From assembly GCA_003222195.1 (NCBI GenBank), contig QHVB01000024.1, forward strand, positions 1 through 64,000: 64,000 nucleotides of DNA, read 5' to 3'. A program made the translations under genes and the position numbers. Numbering within the stretch: the first letter of the stretch is position 1; every line of letters begins with the position of its first letter. This stretch comes from Gemmatimonadota bacterium. GTDB lineage: Bacteria > Gemmatimonadota > Gemmatimonadetes > Gemmatimonadales > GWC2-71-9. Shown in pieces: positions 1 through 6,474 of this stretch. Under the pieces are notes generated by a model. The model worked only from the letters and a program-made list of their open reading frames with translations. It ran no database searches and had not been told where the DNA came from.

Positions 1-168
1 CGCGCGAAGGTCACTCGCCACCACCCGGCCTTGCAGATACGGGCTCTTCGGCCCAGACAACCGTGCGGGCTTGCAGCGAGTACGCGAGCGACGCCCTGGC
101 TTAAGGTCGGCCTTCTCGGCCCGGGACGGTACGGGCTGTCGCCCACCCACTCGAATTGGCTTCTTCAT
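1..168 (-). CDS. possible partial small basic protein, open at the left edge
   Basis: A minus-strand frame opens with ATG at 168 and stays open to the window edge. It encodes a short, Arg/Lys/Pro-rich peptide starting MKKPIRVGGRQ. No family is recognised. The ribosome-binding site is weak, and the sequence contains an imperfect repeat (CTTCGGCCC...CGGGCT occurs twice), so chance openness in GC-rich DNA is quite possible. It lies 48 nt downstream of the DUF2779 gene on the same strand. Nothing else is visible in positions 1-216. Confidence 0.2.
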   Translation of the reverse strand, partial: MKKPIRVGGRQPVPSRAEKADLKPGRRSRTRCKPARLSGPKSPYLQGRVVASDLRA

Positions 169-216
169 CGGCGCCCTGTCCATACATACAAGGACAGTGC
201 CAGCCGAGCACACGCT

Positions 217-1683
217 TCAGGGTGTGGATGCCAATTCCCGCAGCCTTTCCAGCACCTTCACCATCGCCCACGTATCCCGCTCGCAGTAGTTCAGCAGGTC
301 CTGCCGCACGCGGTCGTGCTCTTCCTGCGGAATCTTGCCCGCCACAAAGAGGAGCCGAGCGATCTCCACGCTCGCCACGAGCCCATCGACGATCACGAGG
401 TCGTCGTAGGTCAGCTCCGGGACCAGCGAGTGCAGCACGTATTTGAGACTGAAGCTGCCGAGGAAGTCCGGGTGGTACACATTGTCCCGAACCACCGGCA
501 GTAGATCTACCAACTTCCCCTCGAGCGCCTCCAGTTCGGCGCGCAATTCCGGCACCGCTTCCTGCAGTCCCCGGATGCGCGTCTTCTCGAAGGCCGAGTA
601 CGTCGCCACCCTCTCGGCGTTCTTTGTGGCCTCGACCATGGCGCGAGCCAGCTCCGGCCGGCAGTCCTTCGGGCCCTCCGCCAGGTACTCGGCGTGCGTG
701 TATGTCCCGTCGCCGTTGGATTCGTGATAGCTGAACTGCGCCGGCGCCTGCTCCCACGGCGCCATGCCGGGCCAGACGGGGACGGCGCGCATGATCGTCT
801 CGAAGTCGAGAAAGCCCAGCCTGCAGTCAAATGCCCCCAATGCCTCCTTGAGGCTGGGCTCGACGATGATCCGGCCCTCCTTCATCGCGCGGATCTGGCG
901 TTTCTGCGTGACGTTGAGCTTCTGCGTCGCGGGAAGGTCGGAGATCCGGTTCACGCCGGTCAGCAAGAAGTCACATCCCTTCTTTGGCCCGATGTTGTAG
1001 AGCCGCATGATGTGACCCGCGTCTTTCGGCCAGCAGCGCTCCATGAACGGACACTTGTAGGGCTCGTGGCACTGAAGCCCGATCGGCACATCGGGCAACG
1101 GGCCGTCCAGCATCGCGAGCTGCGCGTCAATCTCCCAGCCGATCTTCCCGAGCAGCGGCTGCACGGCTGCGGTCACATCGGTGCACTCGAAGAGATTCGA
1201 CAGATCTGGGAAATGGCATTCCTTGTTGAGATGCATGACGTCCACGCCGGTGATGTGAATGCCGGATCGCGAGAGGACGTGGACCTGCACGGCGGCGTCG
1301 GGGAGGTGCTCCTCTTTCTGGGAGGACGATGATTTGACCTCGGTGAGGTGGAAGCCGCCCTCCTGTGGGGTGAGGATGTCGACCGCGACGAACGTGTTGT
1401 CGGCGAGGAAGCTCGCTTCGAAGATCGCCGGCGCACCGTCGTCGATTAGCTTGCGGGTGAGCTTGACGCGCTCGGCGACGGCGGTGTGCGGCAAATCAAT
1501 CAGCACGCCTCCGGGGAAGCGTGTGCGTGCCAACGTGCCTACTTGTGCGCCTTGATCAAACCGGTCCTGTAGAACCTTGTCAGGCTGGAGCTCGACGGCG
1601 AGGGGCTCGTGGACTTTCCACCAGAGCAGTTTGTGGCATTGGACGCCGGCGGTGTAGCGGGATTTGGAAAGGCGGTGCGGCAT
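217..1683 (-). CDS. DUF2779 family protein: RecB/Cas4-like nuclease fused to a DEDD-type exonuclease domain
   Basis: A 488-residue protein with two apparent nuclease modules. The N-terminal half shows a PD-(D/E)XK-like core (Asp102, then Glu115-Val-Lys117). Cys16 plus Cys205, Cys211 and Cys217 match the split four-cysteine iron-sulfur pattern of Cas4/AddB-like nucleases. The C-terminal half begins with LGFLDFET (Asp293, Glu295) and ends with a YCERDTW segment, as in RNase H-fold DEDD exonucleases; this is the DUF2779 region. The role is presumably DNA processing or repair, but no substrate can be inferred. It stands alone, with no cas genes nearby. The family call is by recognition; the metal and cluster ligands are read from the sequence. 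Confidence 0.8.
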   Translation of the reverse strand: MPHRLSKSRYTAGVQCHKLLWWKVHEPLAVELQPDKVLQDRFDQGAQVGTLARTRFPGGVLIDLPHTAVAERVKLTRKLIDDGAPAIFEASFLADNTFVAVDILTPQEGGFHLTEVKSSSSQKEEHLPDAAVQVHVLSRSGIHITGVDVMHLNKECHFPDLSNLFECTDVTAAVQPLLGKIGWEIDAQLAMLDGPLPDVPIGLQCHEPYKCPFMERCWPKDAGHIMRLYNIGPKKGCDFLLTGVNRISDLPATQKLNVTQKRQIRAMKEGRIIVEPSLKEALGAFDCRLGFLDFETIMRAVPVWPGMAPWEQAPAQFSYHESNGDGTYTHAEYLAEGPKDCRPELARAMVEATKNAERVATYSAFEKTRIRGLQEAVPELRAELEALEGKLVDLLPVVRDNVYHPDFLGSFSLKYVLHSLVPELTYDDLVIVDGLVASVEIARLLFVAGKIPQEEHDRVRQDLLNYCERDTWAMVKVLERLRELASTP

Positions 1684-1730
1684 GGAGAGAATGTGTGGGG
1701 GGGCTGGGACAGCGCAATGATTTGGTGATC

Positions 1731-2003
1731 CTACAGCTTGATGTCCCCGCCCGGATCGCTTCGTTTCAGATCGTCAAGCATCTCCTTCGCCTCCCTTAGT
1801 CGCCGCCGCTCCTCTTCCTTGTCTATGACCGCGCTCGACCAATCGGGCAGGTTCTGCGCGCCGAAACGCACCCGCAGCACCGCGCCTTCGCGAATGCCTG
1901 TGGGTAGCTCCACACGTGGTATTTGCACCGTCGCGCCCGAGTCGCTGACGAGGACGGCGATGTCGCGCTCGAGCCGATCCACGGCGTAGAACGCGGTCTT
2001 CAT
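1731..2003 (-). CDS. DUF3006 domain-containing protein
   Basis: A 90-residue protein starting MKTAFYAVDRLE, with a beta-rich first half (DRLERDIAVLV...VELPTGIREGAVLRV) and a charged helical C-terminus. This is the DUF3006 pattern, a small domain often encoded beside secreted ComEC-like metallo-beta-lactamase-fold proteins. The frame is open further upstream, but ATG at 2003 is preferred because it overlaps the stop of the upstream hydrolase gene by 4 nt (ATGA), a typical coupled arrangement, and matches family length. Function is unknown. Confidence 0.75.
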   Translation of the reverse strand: MKTAFYAVDRLERDIAVLVSDSGATVQIPRVELPTGIREGAVLRVRFGAQNLPDWSSAVIDKEEERRRLREAKEMLDDLKRSDPGGDIKL

Positions 2004-2983
2004 GGCGTGGCGTTGCAGGCGCAGCCTGCCGGCTTGTGGCACTGACGGTCGCGCGCGATGCGAGAGTTGCCGCAGGCCTTGCCGGCCGAGCACACTCGGC
2101 AGCATGCGGGTGCTACGGCCTCGACGGGCGTGGCTGGCGAGACAGCCGAGTCCTGGGCGAACGGCCGGAACCGCACAACCCCGTTCGGCTCGGCGCGATC
2201 GGTCGTGATGACGAAGCTGCCGTCTTCATTCGCGACGACAAAGACGGTGCCGTCGCAATCGGTGCGATAGACGCGCGCACCGGCATTCTCCCACGCCGCG
2301 ATCACGAATGAGGATGGATGTCCGTAGGAGTTCCCTGCCCCGACCGATATCACCGCTGCTTGCGGCTTAGTGGCGGCGATCCAGTTTGCGCTCGTGCCGT
2401 TCGGGCTCCCGTGATGGGCGACTTTGAGCACGTTGACGTGACGAATCGCGCCTGACGTGAGCCAGTACCGCAGCTCGTCCTGCTCCGAATCACCGGTGAA
2501 GAGCGCACGAAACTGACCGTACTCCATGAGGATACCGACGGAACCGTTGTTAATTGTCGTGTTCGGCGGCGGCGCGAGGACATGGAGCTGCGCGGCGCCG
2601 AGCGTGATGGTGCGACTCGTGGCGTTGAGGTATTGCGCGCCGCTCGCGCGAACGGCGTCGACGGTCCGCCGGTAGATGGCCGTCGTGTGTGGGATGCCGT
2701 TATCGAGGTAGAAACGCACAACGTGGGACCGGAGCAATTCAGGCATCCCGCCGATGTGGTCGGCGTGCGGATGGCTGGCGACGACAAGATCGATGGTGTC
2801 GATGTGAAAAGTCGTGAGGTATGCGCTGATTCCGGACGGGCCGACGTCGATGATCGCCGTGTGGCCGCCTTCCTGGACGATGGCGGCGTCGCCTTGGCCG
2901 ACGTTGAGGAAGTGGATTTCGAGTTGCTGGGCAGCTAGCGGGCTAGTCAGGAACCAGAGTATGAGACCCAGAGCTTTCCCCAT
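2000..2983 (-). CDS. secreted ComEC/Rec2-like metallo-beta-lactamase-fold hydrolase
   Basis: A 327-residue exported hydrolase. Residues 1-18 form a signal peptide (GLILWFLTSPLAAQ). The metallo-beta-lactamase signature HPHADHIGG begins at residue 71, followed by later metal-ligand segments (FTGDSE, AHHGSPNGT). These and the LNVGQGDAAIV start are typical of the soluble ComEC C-terminal-like hydrolases; it lacks the membrane channel of ComEC, so it is not a DNA-uptake pore by itself. The last 35 or so residues form a cysteine-rich tail (CCRVCSAGKACGNSRIARD, then CHKPAGCAC) seen on various secreted proteins. One position usually Cys in that tail (NSCIARD) is Arg here. It is coupled to the DUF3006 gene. 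The substrate is unknown. Confidence 0.82.
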   Translation of the reverse strand: MGKALGLILWFLTSPLAAQQLEIHFLNVGQGDAAIVQEGGHTAIIDVGPSGISAYLTTFHIDTIDLVVASHPHADHIGGMPELLRSHVVRFYLDNGIPHTTAIYRRTVDAVRASGAQYLNATSRTITLGAAQLHVLAPPPNTTINNGSVGILMEYGQFRALFTGDSEQDELRYWLTSGAIRHVNVLKVAHHGSPNGTSANWIAATKPQAAVISVGAGNSYGHPSSFVIAAWENAGARVYRTDCDGTVFVVANEDGSFVITTDRAEPNGVVRFRPFAQDSAVSPATPVEAVAPACCRVCSAGKACGNSRIARDRQCHKPAGCACNATP

Positions 2984-2995
2984 GTCGCGCCTAGC

Positions 2996-3226
2996 TCACA
3001 ACCATCTCTGAAGCCAAGTAAGAAACCCGCTGACAACTCTGCGGATTGCCTCTAACGGCCTTCGCCATGTTCCGCCAGTATCGTGGTGTCCGACAGCCCC
3101 TTCGATGCGCTGAGAGAGCGGCGACAATCTATGCTCAATGGTGTTTCGCCTTCTTGCTAACCGCTGGGTGTACCGATGGAATGCCTTATCGAGCTCCTCC
3201 AACACTTGCTCCAGTTGGGTTGACAT
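2996..3226 (-). CDS. small hypothetical protein, charged helical
   Basis: A 76-residue protein starting MSTQLEQVLEELDKAF, predicted mostly helical, with a Trp-rich C-terminus (FLTWLQRWL) that could be an amphipathic or membrane-associated helix. No family is recognised. It starts 5 nt after the stop of the restored upstream reading frame (ending at 3232), which argues that the two form an operon and that both are real. It ends 12 nt before the start of the metallohydrolase gene. Confidence 0.5.
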   Translation of the reverse strand: MSTQLEQVLEELDKAFHRYTQRLARRRNTIEHRLSPLSQRIEGAVGHHDTGGTWRRPLEAIRRVVSGFLTWLQRWL

Positions 3227-3231
3227 TCGAC

Positions 3232-3659
3232 TCAGAAAGGACCGCGGCCGCTGTCCAAACGCTTGTAGAAGTGATTCTCGACAGTCTTTAGTAACTCTTT
3301 GTAAAGCGCCTTCTCGTTCGGACCAGTCTCGTCATAAACAACCACAAAAAACCGGCAGTCGTGGCGCGGCTGTAATCGTACCACGGCTTCGTGTGTTCCA
3401 TGAAAGTCGCCTCAGTTAAGGTTTCTGCCGCATTCGGCAGCCAACTTGTAATCAGCATCTTCTCACGAATACGCTCTCCGTATTGGTACTGCCGCATGCG
3501 AATACCATTGCTCGTGAGAATCACATCGTATACATAGTCGATTTTGCCACCTTGTTCGGCCCAACAGGAGGGTAGTTCGCCTCCGCGCCCGCCTGCAGAG
3601 TCGAGTTTCGCCTGAAGCGCAGCTATCTGACCCCTCTGATTGGCGATCACATAGCTCAT
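3232..3659 (-). pseudogene. frameshifted and 5'-truncated hypothetical gene
   Basis: From ATG at 3659 the frame encodes a coiled-coil-like start (MSYVIANQRGQIAALQAKL) and continues plausibly to ...NAAETLTE. There a neighbouring frame takes over with a much more protein-like sequence: GDFHGTHEAVVRLQPRHD, then FFVVVYDETGPNEKALYKEL, ending at a TGA at 3232. Restoring one base near 3411-3414 joins the two. In the original frame the C-terminus is an implausible Arg-rich tail. Coding potential also continues upstream of the ATG (SLARIVEE in frame), so the true N-terminus is probably lost at the breakpoint near 3695. No family is recognised. A sequencing error is possible for the frameshift. Confidence 0.5.
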
Positions 3660-3698
3660 CTCTTCGACTATCCGAGCGAGGGAATCAGCGCCGCCAGC

Positions 3699-4445
3699 GT
3701 GATCTGCTCTTCAGCAGGGAATCACGCGCAGGGCGTGGCCATTGCCGCCGCCGTCTACAAGATGAAGGCGGTCGTGGTGATGGCCAGCAATGCCACACAG
3801 TCCAAGGTGGACGCGACGCGCGCCTATGGTGCCGAGGTCGTGCAACACGGCACCATCTGGGACGAAGCCAACGAGAAGGCCAAACAGCTGTGTGAGGAGC
3901 GCGGGCTTACCTACATCCATCCGTTTGACGACCTGCAACTCATCACGGGCCAGGGAACGCTGGGCCTGGAAGTGTTCCGGGATTTTCCCGGAGTCGATGT
4001 CGCCGTTGTGCCGATCGGCGGCGGCGGACTGATCTCCGGCGTGTCGATGGCGCTGAAAGCGTCGAACCCAAAGATCAAGATCATTGGCGCGGAATCGTCC
4101 GATGGTCCAGCGATGCAGCAGAGCGTCGCAGCCGGCCGCGTCATCACGCTCGACACGATCGACTGCATCATCGACGGCCTACGGGTGAAGCGCGTGGGCG
4201 ATCATACGTTTTCTGTCGTGCAGCGTTTTGTGGACGACATCGTCACGCTCCCGGACCGCGAGATCTTCGATGCCATGATCTGGATCATGTCGCATGGCAA
4301 ACTCGTGGTCGAGGGTGCAGCGGCTGCACCCGTCGCGGCGCTGTTGCATGGATTGATCAAAGCTCCCGCAGGAGCAAAGGTTGTGGCTGTGCTCAGCGGC
4401 GGGAATGTGAATCTTGATCAGATCAGGAATCTGAAGTGGAACTGA
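3699..4445 (+). pseudogene. 5'-truncated threonine ammonia-lyase (serine/threonine dehydratase)
   Basis: 248 residues of a fold-type II PLP enzyme, beginning exactly at the SSAGNHAQGVA motif. The glycine-rich phosphate-binding loop IGGGGLISG and the terminal SGGNVNLDQI segment are intact. Family members are about 320-400 residues long, and the missing N-terminal 70-80 residues carry the PLP-binding lysine (S-F-K-x-R-G), so this product cannot be an active dehydratase alone. The first in-frame start is a GTG at 3699, inside the conserved core. Sequence immediately 5' of it does not resemble the family, which places a breakpoint at about 3695-3700. No ACT domain is present. The 3' end overlaps the convergent protease-like gene by 28 nt. 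Confidence 0.8.
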
Positions 4446-4855
4446 GAGACTAGGGGCCCTCCGGCAACGGCTTTGAGCAGTCCGGGGACCGGGATCAGTC
4501 GGCGATTCACCGGGTCGACCCCGAGTCCAAACCCTTCGAGCGTGAACGCGCCGAGCAGCGGCTCAGTGCCTGAGTCACCGCAAACGACGAGGGTCGGCTG
4601 GGTGCGTTCGTCGAGTCGGACGCGGACCCAGGCTATGGGATAGCGCACTGCCCGGCCGTCCGCCACCACGAAGACCCGCTCCTCGTCGGGCCGCACGCCG
4701 AGTCCCTCCAGCACGTCACGCGGGATCCACGTGTATGAAGCGCCGGTGTCTACCAGCGCCTCCATCAATTTGAAACGCTCGCCAGTGGCGCCCTCGAGGT
4801 GGAGGGTAACCCTGAACGTGCCCATGCCCGAATCCATTTCGCCCCCGTGACTCAC
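4418..4855 (-). CDS. retropepsin-like aspartic protease family protein
   Basis: A 145-residue clan AA protein. The catalytic motif DTGAS is at residues 36-40, preceded by a hydrophobic strand (LMEALV). The flap and second-half signatures (VVCGDSGTEPLLGAFTLEGFGLGVDP) match single-domain bacterial retropepsins, which act as dimers. Translation may begin at ATG 4855 or at the in-frame ATG codons encoding residues 7 and 11 (MDSGM, MGTFRV); MGTFRV fits the domain boundary best. Its 3' end overlaps the convergent truncated dehydratase by 28 nt. No dedicated substrate is evident. Confidence 0.7.
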   Translation of the reverse strand: MSHGGEMDSGMGTFRVTLHLEGATGERFKLMEALVDTGASYTWIPRDVLEGLGVRPDEERVFVVADGRAVRYPIAWVRVRLDERTQPTLVVCGDSGTEPLLGAFTLEGFGLGVDPVNRRLIPVPGLLKAVAGGPLVSQFHFRFLI

Positions 4856-4940
4856 TTACGCGGAATCTAACTTCGGAACGCGTTATGATCTGTGGAGCGG
4901 TCCCCATTTACTCTCCGGAGCAACCTCGCGAGACTAAGTC

Positions 4941-5453
4941 ATGCGCGCACCGCTCACGCTGGCGATCGCTGCTGCTCTCCTCTTGGCAATGTCTTGCGAT
5001 GGGACAGGGCCGCTGCCGCACGGGCGGCCCACCCACCTGTTCCGCGCCGACGCCGCAACGATACACGACTCGCTCTACTCGTTTTGTGGGATCGAGGGCG
5101 AGCTTCCCGTCCAGCGGATGAGCCTTCCCCCGTGGACCGGCGAAGGCACGGTCACGCTCTACCGCTGGGTTGCAACGACGCATGGCGTAATCGCGAGCCG
5201 GCAGACCGCGGTCACCATTCCCTTTTCGGTGACCCAGGACTCCACGGCATTGGTCGTCACGCTGGGTTCGCCGGTCGACACGACGCTGACCGGCTCGGTC
5301 CTTCACGTGGGACTCGATCCGACGAACGGCACCTGGACTTGCCCCGCGACATTCCCATTTCAGGGTGACTCGATGCTGCAGTCGAAGGGCTACGATCCCG
5401 AGCCGCCGCCGAGCGGCAACTGGTCTCTCAGGTGGATGAACCCCGTCGACTGA
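4941..5453 (+). CDS. hypothetical lipoprotein
   Basis: A 170-residue protein with a lipoprotein signal peptide (MRAPLTLAIAAALLLAMSCDG; lipobox-like AMSC, Cys at residue 18). The rest is beta-rich with two further cysteines (FCGIEG, WTCPATF) that could form a disulfide. No family is recognised. It ends 1 nt short of the convergent nucleotidyltransferase gene. Its promoter must lie in the 85-nt gap shared with the divergent retropepsin gene. Confidence 0.6.
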   Translation: MRAPLTLAIAAALLLAMSCDGTGPLPHGRPTHLFRADAATIHDSLYSFCGIEGELPVQRMSLPPWTGEGTVTLYRWVATTHGVIASRQTAVTIPFSVTQDSTALVVTLGSPVDTTLTGSVLHVGLDPTNGTWTCPATFPFQGDSMLQSKGYDPEPPPSGNWSLRWMNPVD

Positions 5454-5454
5454 C

Positions 5455-5928
5455 CTAGAACGCGCCAGAGCGAAGGACCTTGATCCGCTCCAGCTCCTCG
5501 ACGTCCGCCTTGTCCCGCAAGCGATCCGTTTGTTTGGTGCGAATCAGCGTGTCGATGTCCGGAATCGGCACGGCGACCCCCTCGATGTCGAGCGTCTGAA
5601 TCTTCGGCGCAGCATCCGCATAACGGATGCTGCACGCCAGCGTCAGAATGTCGACCCGAGGATCATCGCCCACGATCGTGAATGGCTTGGCGATGACGTC
5701 CGCGGGATCGAGCTCGCGCGAAATCCCCCAGGTGAGCCCCTCCAGCGCCTTCAACGTGCGGGTGGCATTGTCGAGCGTCGGCTCGATCAGGATATCGACG
5801 TCCTTTGTAAAACGGGGATAGCCGTGCAGCGCCAGCGCGAATCCGCCCACGACCACGTACCGCACGTGCTCGGCATTGAGCAAGCCGCACACCTTCAGGA
5901 GCCGTGATTGCGTCAGCGCCTGCGCCAC
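5455..5928 (-). CDS. nucleotidyltransferase, AbiEii/MNT-like, probable toxin-antitoxin partner
   Basis: A 157-residue DNA-polymerase-beta-fold nucleotidyltransferase. The active-site arrangement is visible as VVVGGFALALHG (Gly28-Gly29) and TKDVDILIEP (Asp43, Asp45), with a later Asp in a strand (PRVDILTL). Such minimal nucleotidyltransferases occur as AbiEii-like toxins or MNT antitoxins in two-gene modules. Its start overlaps the 3' end of the ribbon-helix-helix gene by 16 nt, consistent with a translationally coupled pair. Whether it modifies tRNA, a partner protein or something else cannot be told. Confidence 0.75.
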   Translation of the reverse strand: MAQALTQSRLLKVCGLLNAEHVRYVVVGGFALALHGYPRFTKDVDILIEPTLDNATRTLKALEGLTWGISRELDPADVIAKPFTIVGDDPRVDILTLACSIRYADAAPKIQTLDIEGVAVPIPDIDTLIRTKQTDRLRDKADVEELERIKVLRSGAF

Positions 5929-6227
5929 TGCTCATACTCGGCGAACGTATTGAACGACGCCGTCCACGGCTGACCAGGCTCGTGCGTCCGCGCAAACTCC
6001 TGCCACAGCGCCTCGGCTTCCCGCAGACGCGCCGCCGGCGACAACGCCAATGCCTCGCTCAAGGTCTGATCCCGGCCCGCCGCAAACGCCTCCCGCTCGC
6101 GACTGGCCACGTACGCGCGAATGGCTTCGGACACAACAAAACTCCGCGAACGGCGCTGGCGCTTCGCTTCGGCATCGAGCGCCGCCCGCAGCTCGACGGG
6201 CACTGAAACAGATAGAATGGTCGCCAT
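5913..6227 (-). CDS. ribbon-helix-helix (CopG-like) DNA-binding protein, probable antitoxin/autoregulator
   Basis: A 104-residue protein whose first 45 residues form a ribbon-helix-helix domain (SVSVPVELRAALDAEAKR, then RSRSFVVSEAIRAYV). The C-terminal half is helical and acidic and is a plausible toxin-interaction segment. It is the first gene of a two-gene unit with the overlapping nucleotidyltransferase. A perfect palindrome lies 13-27 nt upstream of its start and just after a good -10 element, which is where an RHH autorepressor would bind. The pairing as a toxin-antitoxin module is inference from architecture. Confidence 0.75.
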   Translation of the reverse strand: MATILSVSVPVELRAALDAEAKRQRRSRSFVVSEAIRAYVASREREAFAAGRDQTLSEALALSPAARLREAEALWQEFARTHEPGQPWTASFNTFAEYEQWRRR

Positions 6228-6239
6228 GGATTGTCTGGT

Positions 6240-6254
6240 TATTAACTGTTAATA
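6240..6254 (-). promoter_or_regulatory. palindromic operator upstream of the RHH gene
   Basis: Two perfect 7-bp arms, TATTAAC and GTTAATA, are separated by one base. The site is AT-rich in otherwise GC-rich DNA and starts where the -10 hexamer ends, so it covers the expected transcription start. It lies 13 nt upstream of the RHH start codon. Size and symmetry suit a ribbon-helix-helix dimer. Autoregulation is inferred. Confidence 0.55.
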
Positions 6255-6282
6255 GTCTACATAAGCTCAATTCATTACGCAA
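6254..6282 (-). promoter_or_regulatory. predicted sigma-70-type promoter for the RHH-nucleotidyltransferase pair
   Basis: On the minus strand a -35-like TTGCGT (6282-6277) is separated by exactly 17 nt from a -10-like TAGACT (6259-6254). Matches to consensus are 3-4 of 6 in each box, the spacing is ideal, and the region is AT-rich. Confidence 0.45.
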
Positions 6283-6290
6283 GATACAAC

Positions 6291-6322
6291 AAGGCGCGGC
6301 AGGTCGTCACCCACCGCGCCTC
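6291..6322. terminator. GC-rich hairpin, terminator-like
   Basis: The arms GGCGCGG (6293-6299) and CCGCGCC (6314-6320) pair perfectly around a 14-nt loop. On the minus strand the stem is followed by TTGTTGTAT. It sits between the UPF0182 gene and the RHH promoter and could end read-through from UPF0182, though about 150 nt past its stop. The same stem and the neighbouring CAGGT recur at 18043-18076. Confidence 0.4.
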
Positions 6323-6391
6323 GTTTCTTCGCCTCAGGCGTTGGTGTTGCCATCAACTCATTTCGACGCGAGGACAGCTCGCGCCGCCCTT

Positions 6392-6474
6392 CGCCGCCGC
6401 TTCATCACGCCGCCGCTTCACCTGCCGCCGCCTCACCTCGCCGCCGTTTCACCTCGCCGCCGCTTCACCTCACG
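6392..6474. repeat. degenerate tandem repeat, about 16-nt unit
   Basis: Five consecutive units resemble CGCCGCCGCTTCACCT, with variants CGCCGCCGTTTCACCT and CCGCCGCCTCACCT. The array runs from 6392 to the last codons of the UPF0182 gene, whose stop is at 6470. It is a minisatellite-like array at a gene 3' end, with no evidence of coding function. Confidence 0.6.

Noticed and set aside
101-757. A 218-codon minus-strand frame overlapping DUF2779
   Set aside because: It is out of frame with the DUF2779 gene, Arg/Gly/Ala-rich and without a domain.
217-1683. Cas4-like nuclease as part of a CRISPR system
   Set aside because: The Cas4-like core is fused to a DEDD domain (DUF2779), and no other cas gene or array is nearby.
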